A stretch of DNA of 64,000 bases, taken from Piromyces finnis. Taxonomy: Eukaryota; Neocallimastigomycota; Neocallimastigomycetes; Neocallimastigales; Neocallimastigaceae. The position numbers and the translations under genes were made by a program. Positions 22,220 to 33,443 of this stretch are shown piece after piece. The DNA is taken from NCBI GenBank assembly GCA_002104945.1, contig MCFH01000001.1:2561576-2625575 (forward strand). The letters run 5' to 3'. Numbering within the stretch: the first letter of the stretch is position 1; each line of letters opens with the position of its first letter. The notes under the pieces were generated by a model. The model was not told the origin of the DNA. It saw nothing but the letters and a program-made list of their open reading frames with translations, and searched no databases.

Positions 22220-25200
22220 CTCTTTAATTTATTATTATGGCTATAATTTATTTATTACTGTATTACATATTCTTTGTAATACAAGAAATTAGAATTAGTC
22301 ATTTACTTAAAATATATATATTATTCATTATTTTTACATAATTAATTTATTTATTTTATTATTTATTTATTCATTCATTTATATTTATTCCATATTATTT
22401 CACCACAATAGAATAATATTCTCCTTAAAATATTTTTATAATTAATTTAAATATTAAAAAAAAGTGAATTTTGAAATTCTAAAATTAGATAGGAAATTGT
22501 TTTGTATTGTTTTACTACTAATAATAGAGTAATATTACAAAACAGATAATAGCAATAATATTGAATAACGGATAATATTAGATTCATTTCTTTAATAATA
22601 TAGGCACTCTTAATTATGTATATATACAATTTTTTTTTACTTTGCGTTTCTTTTTATTAATTCTATTAACAATATAAAAAAAAACTAAATAGTAACAATG
22701 AATTTAATGCTATATAATTAAACAAAATTAATTTAAAAGATTAATAAAAACACGAAAACCTTTTATAAAAAAACGTATACTAATGCTTTTTTTTTTATTA
22801 TTATTAAAAAAAAGTTCATTATGAATAATTATTTAATGTTTTATATGAAAAGTATATTTATATATTATAATAAATAATTATATTTTTTTTAATAGAATAC
22901 TAACATTATGTTGAAATAAAAGAAAACTTTATGATTACAAAAAAAAAAATACAATAGAATGTTGAAATATATATTAATTTTTTTACATTGCTTTAATCAA
23001 TAAAAAAGAAATCTATAACTTTAATATTGCAATGAACACCTAATATTATTAACCCTTTTAGTTCATGTTTATACTATGTACATTAACAATGATTTGTATT
23101 TACTATGTAATATATAATGTATTTAAAAATTGGAGAAAATTTTAATGTACATATATTTACAAATTCATACAATAATCCATAATGTAATTTAAATAAAAAT
23201 AATTATATGACTAATTATTAAAATTAATATATGAATTAATTACTCATTTTATTTTAAAACCTATAAAAAGAGTGACACTATAGCAAAAAACAAAACAAAA
23301 CCTTTTTTTTTGATGTAATAATGAAATTAGTATAAAATAAACCTACCTTTCTTTTTATTATTTATATTTATTAATGAGTATGAAAACTATTAGATTTTTT
23401 ATTAAAAAAAAAACCATTATTGAATAAGATATAAAATAAAAAATAGTATTATTAATATAAATAAACTTGTGTATTAATATACATATGATATATTTATATA
23501 TTTTATTAATAATTATATAAAACAAAATTATATATATATTTTTTTACTTTTAGTGGATTATCTGTTAGAAAATCATAAAAATGTCATTTTTCAATGTGGT
23601 ACATTTAAACATTTAAACGCTACATTAGTGGTGTGATTCTACTGGTTTTCTATAATTTCTCATTTTTTATGTACTTTAGTATCATATATCTTTTTATATC
23701 ATAGATTTATATGGCATGTATGACAAAAAGAATTCTAATAAAAAAAAGTTTAGAAATCACCACTAAATTATACTTTCATTCAAATAATAATCATGATAAA
23801 AAGGTAGTAGTAATCATCAGTTAAATGTTTTATGCTATACAGACGTCATTGCGGAATAGGGTGCTACTTTAATATTGTTAAGTTTTATTTTACAAGAGGT
23901 TTAAAAAAGATAAAAAAAAAACTAGAGTGGGGGACAAGCAGAAATAGATTAAATACAATGTCAACATATTGCTTCTTTCAGTAGTATAACATGAAAAAAA
24001 CCACCACAAACTAGGATGCGAAAATTACAAAAATAAAAACATTATATTCATTTGCCAAATCATAAAATCTTTTAAAAATAATGAAACATTTGTAAATTAA
24101 AAATAAAGATTTAATTTAAAAAGTCATCCTTAAGATAATATGATTCCCATTTTTATTATATTAACAATACTATTTATAACCAATAAACTCTTAGAATAAC
24201 TCTTTATTTAAATGATGATGTTTTTTTAAAAAATGAGAAAAAGTTTCAAAATAATTTCATCTTTAATTTAATGTCTAACAAATTTCATTATTTAATTATA
24301 TTTATTGTTAAATATATATGAATCTATAATTAATTTATTTATTTATAATACATTATATTTACTAATATTATATTAATTTACCATATTATAATATATTCAT
24401 TTATTAATGTTATATTTAATTTATCTTTTATTATATATTTTTTTTGTTTTATATTAATTTTAAATTAATATGTTATACTAAATAGATTCATCCTACCATG
24501 ATACTTTCTCCATAAATTATGGATAATCTTTTTAATATCTTTATCTTTATTTTTAATTAAAAAAGTATTAAATGTATCAATTTTTTAAATTAATTTTTTT
24601 TAATCTATTGTTTTAAAACACAATGTAAAAGATAATACCAAAATGATATATGAAAAAAAAACAAACAAAAAAAAAGTACCAAAATAAAAAACGGTATATT
24701 TGAAAATTAAAAAAAAAAATGTTTTAAATATAAATTAAATATTAAAAAATAAATAAAGTTGAAATTGGTACAACCTAAAAGTATTATTTTCAATAGGGTT
24801 ATTAAATCATGAAATGATAAATATTTAATATTTTTTTTTATTATATATTTTATATAATACATATAATTTATATGGCTTTTTTAGTATTAAATACTATTTT
24901 TCTATTTATGACATTCATAATCATACTAAATTCAAAAAAAATATATAAATATCTTTTACATAAAAAAAAAAGTAATAAAAATGATACTTTTGTGTAAATC
25001 TTTTATAAAAAAGTGGCGTAATTAAATTTATATAAAGTAAATTACACCCATATAAAACTAATTAAATTAAACTAATAAAAAATGAATCATAAAATATTTA
25101 TTAAATATTACACAAATATTATTAAATAAATTTAATATATAATCATTTAATATAAAATGAACCTAAAAATCTTAATTAATAATATGATTGAATATTACTC

Positions 25201-26914
25201 TAAATATTATATAAACATAAATTAATGTAATATTAGAATAGATTATAATGTAGTTTTTAGTGCATTTTATTTAGTACATTAATGTATTTATTATGTTTTT
25301 ATAAGCATGTGATAAATCAAGGTGTTTATAGTAATTAGAGTATTTAATAAGATAAAAATAAACAAATTTTATAGTTAGATTTTGGTATAAATTAGAAGAA
25401 AATATAGTAAATGAGTCTCTATCTAAGAATATAATAATTAGGAGAAGATATTCTTTCGGTTATATAATATTAAGTATGTATTTTAATCATTTATAAACAA
25501 ATATATAAGTCATCCCACAAATCCTGAGTGTATTGAACCGAGTTGTATCACATTATGCATCATAAATAATTTATTTTTTTTTAAAATAAGTTTAAAATTA
25601 ATGATGCTTAGGATGATGCTAACTAATTTTGTATTATAAAAAGTTTTTGTTCTTAAATTAGACAAAAAAAAAAATTTTTTTTTTTCATTAAAAAAAGAAA
25701 AATAAAAATTAATAGGCTTTATAAAAAAATTTTTATTACCCATTATTATTAGTGATTTCGATTTATTGAGGTAATAAAGAAAAAAGCCAATGAATGATTT
25801 TATAATTTGCTGTTATTATTGTTTTATTATTTGATTTAAAACGTAAATTATTGAAACTTTTATGATTTAGGGGTTTATTTAAGAGTAATTTTTATTGTTA
25901 TGAAAAATGTGCCAATAATGATGCCTTTTACTTATTTGACACTTTTTTGTAACCCATGAACACAAAAATTATTAATTTATCGATAAAAAAAAAAGAAATA
26001 ACAGTTTAAATTGTAATATAATACATTATATTTATAATAAATATACTAATATATACTAGAATAAAATAATAATAAATTAAATTATTTATTCATATTATAA
26101 TGAATATAATGAATTCAATTATTATTTATTTTTTAATAAATTAAAAAATTTAAAAAAAAAAAATGAATAATTAAAAAAGAATATTAAATTTTATATATAT
26201 CAACCTAAATAATGATATATTATCCATATATAATTATAAATATTACTATTAAATCATTATATATATTTTATTATAAATAATTAAATAAAAAAAAAAAACA
26301 TTTGTTGAATGTTTTGAATAAATAAAAATCTTAATAATTATTAATACAAACAAGATTTGTATCAAAATTTCATATTTTTTTTTAAACCACTACTATATAA
26401 TAGTTAGTAGTATAGCTAGTATAGATACTGATATAGATACTAACATACTCTTATAGATACTCATTATAAATACATATTAGTTAAATACAACTTTAATGTT
26501 TAAAATTTAAATTTTATTATTTAAGAAATATTTTTTTTTCTACAAAATATATAATATTAAAGTATTTACCATTTTATACATAGTACATAAATTGAAATAG
26601 ATAAATTAAAAAAATTATAATACTATTATTAATCAAACTTTATATCTTATAAAATAAATTAATAAAAAAAGGGATATTTTTTTGGGTATAAATATCTTTA
26701 AAATTTCCAAAAATTGTTAAAATTTGTTTATTTTCAATATAAGAAAATAGTAATAATATTGTAAATAAATTAATAATAACAACAATTAAAAAATAAAAAG
26801 AATATAATACCTTTTTTTTTTTTTAAAAAAAAATAAATCATCGAAATACTATAATATAATATTTATTATAATTTATCTTTTTTTTAATAGTTGTAAATAA
26901 ATAATTTATTCAAA
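19350..26914. other. 7.5-kb gene desert with AT-rich debris
   Basis: No protein-coding frame is convincing on either strand, and no tRNA or rRNA is seen. Simple repeats include a (TTA)n run near 22184-22220. Two patches are less AT-biased and may be old mobile-element debris: 20312-21200, which begins TGTTAGAATATG (an LTR-like start), and 23560-24010. A 25-base sequence at 21308-21332 recurs inverted in front of the LINE. Confidence 0.5.
21308..21332. repeat. 25-base dispersed repeat, inverted copy at 29019-29043
   Basis: The reverse complement of this stretch equals 29019-29043 at all 25 positions, with a core containing CTTGGGAACGTGCCTTC. In an AT-rich genome a GC-rich identity of this length is very unlikely by chance, so it probably marks a fragment of the same repeat family as the LINE upstream region. 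Confidence 0.8.
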
Positions 26915-28399
26915 ATGAAGACTTGCGCTATTTTATCACTTGTTGCTTTATTTTTAACTTCAAAGGTTTCAGCTGACTGTTGGTCAGAAAGATTAGGTTG
27001 GCCATGTTGTAGTAACAGTAACGCTGAAGTCGTTTATGTAGATGAAGATGGTGATTGGGGTGTTGAAAACAATGATTGGTGTGGTATCAAGAAGGAACAA
27101 GCTCCATCTAACAATGCTGCCAACGACAACAACAACCCATGGGGTGGTATGGGTAACTGGGGCCAACAAGGTAACCAAGGCGGTAACCCATGGGATCAAG
27201 GTAACCAAGGTGGTAACCAAGGTGGTAATCCATGGGGTAACTTTGATTTCGGTAACATGTGGGGAAATCAAGGTGGTAACAACCAACAACAAGGTAATCA
27301 AGGTGGTAACCCATGGGGTGGTATGGGTAACTGGGGCCAACAAGGTAACCAAGGCGGTAACCCATGGGATCAAGGTAACCAAGGTGGTAACCAAGGTGGT
27401 AATCCATGGGGTAACTTTGATTTCGGTAACATGGGCAACTGGGGTCAAGGTGGTAACCAAGGTGGTAATCCATGGGATCAAGGTAACCAAGGTGGTAACC
27501 AATGGGGTCAACAAGGTGGTAACCAATGGGACCAAGGTAACCAAGGTGGTAACCAAAACAACAACAACGACAACCAAAGCAACAGTTCTCCAAGTATTGA
27601 TTACACTGGTGATGTTGACTGTTCTGGAAAGACTCTCAAGAGCAACACTAACCTTACCATTAACGGTCGTAAGGTAATTGTTAAATTCCCAAGCAACTTC
27701 GGTAGCAAGCCAGCTCCACTTCTTATCAACTTCCACCCAATTATGGGTAGTGCTTCTCAATGGGAAAGTGGTTCTCAAACTGCCAAGGCTGCTCTTAACG
27801 ATGGTGCTGTTGTTGCTTTCATGGATGGTGCTCAAGGTCCAATGGGTCAAGCTTGGAATGTTGGTCCATGCTGTACTGATGCTGATGATGTTCAATACAC
27901 TCGTGCTTTCATTAAGGAAATTACCCAAAAGGCTTGTATTGATCCAAAGCGTATTTACGCTGCTGGTTTCTCCATGGGTGGTGGTATGTCTAACTATGCT
28001 GGTTGTCAACTTGCTGATGTTATTGCCGCTGCTGCTCCATCTGCTTTCGATCTTTCTAAGGAAATCGTTGATGCTGGTAAGTGTAAGCCAGCTCGTCCAT
28101 TCCCAATTCTTAACTTCCGTGGTACTCAAGATAATGTTGTTATGTACAATGGTGGTCTTTCTCAAGTTGTCCAAGGTAAGCCAATTACTTTCTTAGGTGC
28201 TAAGAACAACTTAAAGGAATGGGCTAAAATGAACGGTTGTACCGGTGAACCAAAGCAAAACACTCCAGGAAACAACTGTGAAATGTACGAAAACTGTAGC
28301 GGTGGTGTTAAGGTTGGTCTCTGTACTATTAATGGTGGTGGTCACAATGAAGGTGACGGTAAAATGGGTTGGGACTTCTTAAAGCAATTCACTTTATAA
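26915..28399 (+). CDS. Secreted dockerin-bearing CE1 esterase (feruloyl-esterase-like)
   Basis: This 494-residue extracellular enzyme has a signal peptide at 1-20 ([20 protein letters not shown]). A fungal CBM10-type dockerin spans about 21-58, with C22, C31-C32, Y41, W48, ENN 51-53 and C56, which should anchor it to the cellulosome scaffold. A Gly/Asn/Gln/Trp/Pro linker (about 70-195) precedes an esterase domain (about 205-494) of the PHB-depolymerase/feruloyl-esterase (CE1) kind. The nucleophile elbow is GFSMGG with S353, the likely acid is D406 in GTQDNVV, and the His is H477 in GGGHNEG. The expected reaction is hydrolysis of ferulate or other hydroxycinnamate esters on arabinoxylan; acetyl esters are the alternative. 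Codon use is strongly biased (ggt, aac, caa, cca, aag) and far less AT-rich than neighbours, typical of a highly expressed gene. CE1 genes of these fungi are often attributed to bacterial transfer. It has no introns and begins at the first ATG in a CAAAATG context. Confidence 0.92.
   Translation: MKTCAILSLVALFLTSKVSADCWSERLGWPCCSNSNAEVVYVDEDGDWGVENNDWCGIKKEQAPSNNAANDNNNPWGGMGNWGQQGNQGGNPWDQGNQGGNQGGNPWGNFDFGNMWGNQGGNNQQQGNQGGNPWGGMGNWGQQGNQGGNPWDQGNQGGNQGGNPWGNFDFGNMGNWGQGGNQGGNPWDQGNQGGNQWGQQGGNQWDQGNQGGNQNNNNDNQSNSSPSIDYTGDVDCSGKTLKSNTNLTINGRKVIVKFPSNFGSKPAPLLINFHPIMGSASQWESGSQTAKAALNDGAVVAFMDGAQGPMGQAWNVGPCCTDADDVQYTRAFIKEITQKACIDPKRIYAAGFSMGGGMSNYAGCQLADVIAAAAPSAFDLSKEIVDAGKCKPARPFPILNFRGTQDNVVMYNGGLSQVVQGKPITFLGAKNNLKEWAKMNGCTGEPKQNTPGNNCEMYENCSGGVKVGLCTINGGGHNEGDGKMGWDFLKQFTL
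27134..27433 (+). repeat. Two identical 126-base repeats in the esterase linker
   Basis: 27134-27259 and 27308-27433 are identical over 126 bases, including synonymous positions, with a start-to-start distance of 174 bases. They encode 42 residues of [11 protein letters not shown] / [10 protein letters not shown] / NFDFGNM type. Identity at the DNA level points to recent duplication or ongoing homogenisation of the linker. Confidence 0.9.
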
Positions 28400-28956
28400 A
28401 CTGCTTAAATAAAATACTATTCATTTCCCTTTTATTCCAGAAAAAACTATAGTTTTTTAAAAGAAAAATTTCAATAATCAAGTTTTTAATTTATTATTTT
28501 TAAAATATTTTGACATATGATGTATAAATATTTTTAAAATTTAATATATCTTGTGTATATATATATATAAAAAATAAATAATTTAAAAAGAAATAACTAT
28601 TTATTGAAATTTAAAAAACATATATCAGAGATATATAAAAATAATATTTGAAAAAAAAAAAGAAGAGGCTAGAACCTTTTTATTGTAAATATAATTTATT
28701 TAAATATTGAAAAACTTTTTTATTTCCTCTATATTAATAAAAAATTATTTGAAAAAAAAAAAAAAAAATTATTTTAAAAAAGCTTTTGGAATAATTATAA
28801 TTTAGATTTAAAAAAGAAAAAAAAAAATGTCTTTTTAAAAAAAATAGGAAGGAGTGATTTAAATCGATAGAGTAAAAACTAAATTATTTGGTAGAAAAAA
28901 AGGCAAAATAATTTGTTAATGATAATAATAAAAAGGGAATAATTATTTTATGTATA
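28400..28956. other. Esterase 3' flank, nothing else seen
   Basis: AT-rich sequence with several A/T homopolymers between the esterase stop codon and the first LINE-associated repeat. No gene is visible. Confidence 0.5.
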
Positions 28957-29190
28957 CTCATGGTACTGAGAGAGTAGAAAGAATTAAATCCAAGTATTGC
29001 GTAATGGATGCTTGGTGCCCTCTTGGGAACGTGCCTTCATTTATTTAATAAATGGAATTTCTCAAGGGGGTCTACTCATGCTCATGGTACTGAGAGAGTA
29101 GAAAGAATTAAATCCAAGCATTGCGCAATGGATGCTTGGTTAGTCTTTATTTAGAAATATTATTAGGACTAAGCTCATGGTACTGAGCGA
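28957..29190 (+). repeat. 59-base direct repeats ahead of the LINE
   Basis: Units at 28957-29015 and 29081-29139 differ at only two bases. A third, truncated copy (CTCATGGTACTGAG) starts at 29174. Each unit contains two self-complementary parts: CTCA...TGAG around GTAC, and CCAAGCAT...ATGCTTGG flanking TTGCGCAA. They resemble 5' monomers of LINE promoters, but this is inference from position. Confidence 0.8.
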
Positions 29191-29772
29191 TTAAAAAACA
29201 TTTATTCATCGAATTTAAGTATTTGATGAATAAGTTGAATGTTTGATATTCAGGTAAGTTTGTATAGTATTTAATTAGAAGAGTAATACATTTTGTTGTA
29301 TTTTTTTCTTTTATTCATGTATTCATGTAGTACTACTCTTCTCTTGTAAGAATCCAATGTAGTCAACTTTAGCATTTGCATTGTATTTTTATATTTATGT
29401 AGCTATTGTTGTATTGTTTCTTGTAAGAGACTGATTCACTCTACATCATGTAAAAATACTATTCACAAGCTTTCTGGTGTCGACATTCTTGATTCAAATT
29501 TTTTACCAATTTAAATATTTAATGAAAAGTAAAGTCAAATAATTTAGTGTCAAAAAGCGAATCGAATTTACTAACAACAAACCAAAACTAGAATTTACAA
29601 AGAAAATTTACAACTTCAATTTCAAAAAAAAAAAAAGAAACTATAATCAAAGCATCGTAACAATTTTTGTACTATCCAGTACTTTTAAGAAGAGAGAGAC
29701 AGATTTTTTTCCATATACGTTATATTTATAATTTTTATTATATTCAATATTTTTTAATTAGAATTAATTATC

Positions 29773-30654
29773 ATGTCAGTCCTTTATATTAAAGAAAAGA
29801 ATTATATCAGACGTGATACCCGCTCTTATGGTATCCCCTTAGATGATATTCGCTCCTTCTTTATCCGTGGTATTCGATCATGGTCAGTAAATATGCTATG
29901 GGAAAAACTCGAGGTTATTCTAGAAGATAAATTTAATTCAGTTATTAGTGTTAAATATTTTCAGACTTTCAATGATCACTTTTTCTTAGTCAAGGTTCAT
30001 GGTTCATCGAAAGATTGTATTAAAATCTTACACATGTTAAAGAAGAAACTTTCAGTTACCTCAATTTCCTTTTCAGCTCGTAGTAGAAGGAATCACAAAT
30101 ACACTTTTTCAACACTCAAACGTAAAATTTTAGTTTCTAATAAACATCAACATTCTATTCAACAATCATTTCAACAATCAGTTCAACAATCTCATCAACA
30201 ATCCGATCTTCAACAAGTTTCCCATCATGAAAATATTCCAGATCTACAACAAACACAATTTCAATCTCAACATTCAACAATTAATTCTAATAGTTCTATC
30301 AACTCTGATAACAGTTCAATGGTTGATAGTTCTTCAGTTTCACAGCTATCTAGTAATAGTCCAACTTATCGGATGCGCCATCCATTAATAATGATAACTT
30401 TAATAATAGCAACGATTCTTCCTCATTCAACAAGCCTGATTACTTTTCTTTTTGTCTTAGTTGGAACACCAATGGGTGGAATCACGAAAAGAGAGATAGT
30501 ATTAGCTATTTCACAGCTACTTTCAAACCATTATTTTTATGTTTCCAAGAAACTGGTAATGGTTCTGGATCGAATACAGAGTATCCTTGTCGTGTTACTT
30601 TACGAAACTATAGGCACTTTTTCAAGAAAGCTGATGAATCAGTTCCTGGAATGA
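29773..30654 (+). CDS. LINE ORF1, RNA-binding-like N-terminus with Gln/Ser-rich tail
   Basis: The open frame of 293 codons starts at ATG 29773. Residues about 25-115 look like a basic RRM-type fold (IRGIRSWSVNMLW, then HFFLVKVHGS), as expected for a LINE ORF1 nucleic-acid-binding protein. Residues about 120-200 are a Gln/His/Ser/Asn-rich low-complexity linker. After about residue 196 (base 30360) the composition changes, and the protein-like signal moves to the -1 frame, where the endonuclease of ORF2 begins. The last ~95 residues are therefore probably not the original protein. The stop TGA (30652-30654) overlaps ATG 30651 of the ORF2 frame as ATGA. Confidence 0.7.
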   Translation: MSVLYIKEKNYIRRDTRSYGIPLDDIRSFFIRGIRSWSVNMLWEKLEVILEDKFNSVISVKYFQTFNDHFFLVKVHGSSKDCIKILHMLKKKLSVTSISFSARSRRNHKYTFSTLKRKILVSNKHQHSIQQSFQQSVQQSHQQSDLQQVSHHENIPDLQQTQFQSQHSTINSNSSINSDNSSMVDSSSVSQLSSNSPTYRMRHPLIMITLIIATILPHSTSLITFLFVLVGTPMGGITKREIVLAISQLLSNHYFYVSKKLVMVLDRIQSILVVLLYETIGTFSRKLMNQFLE

Positions 30655-33443
30655 GAGGCTTATATTTAGGTTTTCACAATTCGTGTCAAGCCTCACTTGA
30701 AAACTTCTCTGGAAAGTATATTATTTCTATTTATACTTTTAGTCTTTGGAATAGATTCAAATGCTCGATTGGAAATGTTTATATGCCTCATAGTCATCAC
30801 AACATCTATGTTGATCATGCAAAGTTAGAAGTTCGCTTGTGGTTACAAACTCATTCATCCCATCCATCGATTCTTGTTGGTGATTTTAATATGTCTAAAG
30901 TAAAATTATCCAATTGGTTATCAACTAATGGATTAGGAGATTGGGAAGTTCTTCCGCTTAGAGGGTCGACTATCTCTTGGACTCGAGGTGATCAATCTTC
31001 CGACATTGACCATGCTCTTATCAATTCGAAGATGAAAGATCTTATTCACTCAGGATCATTTATAAATAATTTTTATCCTGTATCAGACCATAAGCCACTT
31101 CTTATTAATGGTAAAATTATTCCTATGGAAGATTTTTCTAATGACTTTAATGTTCCTAAGAAAATTCTGAAATGGAATAGATTAAAATGTATTGAGGAAA
31201 AGGAATCTATTCTCAGTCATAATAAATTCCAAATACTTTCAGCAAAATTCAACGATCCTAATGTTTCTACAGATAAACTTTCCAAAGAGTTTACTTCAAC
31301 TGCTTTTTCAATTGCAGACGAGCTCAGTATTACCTCAGCAAATAATGTTATAAAGTCTTCATTTCATATTTCACAACAAATTTTTAATCTTCAAAAAATC
31401 AAAATGAAGTTGTATAAGAGATTTAAAAAAGAAAGAATTTATGATATAGATGAATTTATTAAAAGAATTAAAATTTACCGTAAGCTCATCGATTACATTC
31501 ACAAAAGATGTAATGAATTTAGGAAACAAGAATATCTTCATTGGATTAAAACAGGATGTGAGTATATGAAGAGTCATAATCCTAAGAAGGCGTGGAAATG
31601 GATCAAGAAAACTGCAAAAATTGGAAAAGATTCTTTCTTTATTGCTCAACCAATTAAAAATAAAAATGGAGAATTAGTTGTTGCTACGGAAGAACAACTA
31701 GAGGTGTGGCATGATCATTTCGAAAATCTTGCATCAGATCCAAGTGGTGTAAGTCTTGATTTGGAGCATTGGTATGAAGAACCAACGAATAAACGTTTTT
31801 CACTTCCTATGCTTGATGAGTGGGATATCAACCAAGATATTAGTATTGATGAAGTCAAGTCAGCTATCCTCTCTACTCCAAATTATAAAGCATCAGGTCC
31901 GGATGGTATTCCAATTGAATTTTACAAAGCATTAATTCCATCAAGTAATGATTCTAATAATGCTACAGATAATAATTCTTCTGGTAATACCACTTCAGAT
32001 AATGATGCTTATGGTTTAAATTTTATTCTTAAATTATTCAACCGTATTTGGGATGGAGACTTCCCAAACTCATGGAATGAATCCAGTATTGTTTCTATTC
32101 CTAAGAAGGGAGATTTGACAGATTGTGATAACTATCGAGGTATATCACTTATCAATAATGGCATTAAGTTGATTTCCAAAATTGTCACCACTAGAATCTC
32201 AGAATATGGTCTAAAGAATAATTTCATTAGACCTGAACAATTTGGTTTTCGAAAAAAGGAAGAAAGTATCAGTCTTTTCATTTCAATCCAAGAAATATGC
32301 CGTAGACGTCAATTAGATAATAAAGAGACATATTTGGCCTTTTTAGATCTCAGGAAAGCATACGATTCAGTCCCAATCGGTAATATTCTCCATAAATTTG
32401 ATTGTTTAGGAATCCGAGGTAAGAGTTTACAATTTATCAAAAATTTATATTTAACATCTAAGGCTAATGTCAAATTAGATGGACAATTCTCGAAATCTTT
32501 TGATGTGAAGAAAGGAGTCCGTCAAGGATGCCCTCTTTCTCCTATTCTCTTTAATCTCTTTATTAATGATATATTTAGAGAGTGCGAAGATCTAGGAGTC
32601 AGTTTAGGTGACACTCGATGCTGTGGTGGACTTTTTGCAGATGATATAGTTATTTGTGCTCCAACAAGAGGATGCTTAAAAAAGATGCTTAGAAGAGTTA
32701 ATGAATGGGCATTGTATAATGAAATGGAATTTGGTATCCAGAAGTGTTCAACGATGGTGATTCGTCCTGAATCAATAGAAAATCAGAACAAGAGAGATCC
32801 AACATTTTACTTAGCAGGACAACCCATTCCAACTACTGATTGCTATACTTATCTTGGTGTTCCATTTGATAAGAATCTGTCCCTTAAACCAGTAATTAAA
32901 GCTCTTAATAACAAGGTTTTGAAAGGGCTTTTCTCAGTCAGTAAATTCTTAAGAAATCCTAATATTCCTATTCCTTTCAAAAAACTAGTACTTAACTCAC
33001 AAGTGATTAGCAGAGTTTCATACTTTGCACCATTACTTGGATCCAACAAAGCTAGGTCTAGGATTGCTCAGAAGCATGTTAACAAAGGAATACGATGGGT
33101 TGCCGGAGTTCATAAAGCTGTATCGTTTATATCTTTATACTCTATTTCAAAAGATTTGAATATTCCTCCATTGTCAGCCAAATGTGCGTTAGCTCAGGTT
33201 AGATGTTTTAACAAATGGAAAAACTCAAATTGTATTATCTCACACCTTGTCAATTACATTCCTAAATTTAGAAAATCCACGTGGTGCAAATCAAGTAGGA
33301 CACTTGATAAAAAACTAAAGAAACATGGAGATGTTAAAGCAGTTAAAAACTTTTATTGGAAAGATCTCAAAGGGAATTCAATCAAAGCGCAATATTATGA
33401 TGATAATAAATTTATTGAAACTATAGATTTTATTAAATTATGA
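30360..33443 (+). CDS. LINE ORF2: APE endonuclease and reverse transcriptase
   Basis: This frame is open from 30360 (after stops at 30351-30359) to the TGA ending at 33443, with its first ATG only at 30651. Upstream of that ATG it already encodes essential endonuclease motifs: LSWNTNGW near 30441, then FQET near 30543. Downstream are VGDFN (gat at 30882), SDIDHAL and SDHKPLL. The reverse transcriptase shows NYRGISLIN, FLDLRKAYDS (D at 32346), GVRQGCPLSPILFN, the catalytic FADD (32634-32645) and YLGVPFD. No zinc knuckle or RNase H is evident at the C-terminus. The missing ATG before the endonuclease implies that the functional product was an ORF1-ORF2 fusion, a -1 frameshift product, or that this copy carries a one-base deletion near 30360. 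Confidence 0.88.
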   Translation, partial: SNLSDAPSINNDNFNNSNDSSSFNKPDYFSFCLSWNTNGWNHEKRDSISYFTATFKPLFLCFQETGNGSGSNTEYPCRVTLRNYRHFFKKADESVPGMRGLYLGFHNSCQASLENFSGKYIISIYTFSLWNRFKCSIGNVYMPHSHHNIYVDHAKLEVRLWLQTHSSHPSILVGDFNMSKVKLSNWLSTNGLGDWEVLPLRGSTISWTRGDQSSDIDHALINSKMKDLIHSGSFINNFYPVSDHKPLLINGKIIPMEDFSNDFNVPKKILKWNRLKCIEEKESILSHNKFQILSAKFNDPNVSTDKLSKEFTSTAFSIADELSITSANNVIKSSFHISQQIFNLQKIKMKLYKRFKKERIYDIDEFIKRIKIYRKLIDYIHKRCNEFRKQEYLHWIKTGCEYMKSHNPKKAWKWIKKTAKIGKDSFFIAQPIKNKNGELVVATEEQLEVWHDHFENLASDPSGVSLDLEHWYEEPTNKRFSLPMLDEWDINQDISIDEVKSAILSTPNYKASGPDGIPIEFYKALIPSSNDSNNATDNNSSGNTTSDNDAYGLNFILKLFNRIWDGDFPNSWNESSIVSIPKKGDLTDCDNYRGISLINNGIKLISKIVTTRISEYGLKNNFIRPEQFGFRKKEESISLFISIQEICRRRQLDNKETYLAFLDLRKAYDSVPIGNILHKFDCLGIRGKSLQFIKNLYLTSKANVKLDGQFSKSFDVKKGVRQGCPLSPILFNLFINDIFRECEDLGVSLGDTRCCGGLFADDIVICAPTRGCLKKMLRRVNEWALYNEMEFGIQKCSTMVIRPESIENQNKRDPTFYLAGQPIPTTDCYTYLGVPFDKNLSLKPVIKALNNKVLKGLFSVSKFLRNPNIPIPFKKLVLNSQVISRVSYFAPLLGSNKARSRIAQKHVNKGIRWVAGVHKAVSFISLYSISKDLNIPPLSAKCALAQVRCFNKWKNSNCIISHLVNYIPKFRKSTWCKSSRTLDKKLKKHGDVKAVKNFYWKDLKGNSIKAQYYDDNKFIETIDFIKL

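Noticed and set aside
25510-25743. 77-codon minus-strand frame
   Set aside because: It is low-complexity Phe/Lys/Ile sequence across homopolymers with no recognisable domain or splice partner.
26993-28174. 393-codon minus-strand open frame across the esterase gene
   Set aside because: It is the antisense shadow of a strongly codon-biased gene (Val/Thr-rich mirror of the Gly/Asn linker), with no signal peptide or domain.
27042-28196. Further + and - open frames inside the esterase gene
   Set aside because: They mirror the linker repeat and codon bias in other frames; the dockerin-esterase frame explains the region fully.
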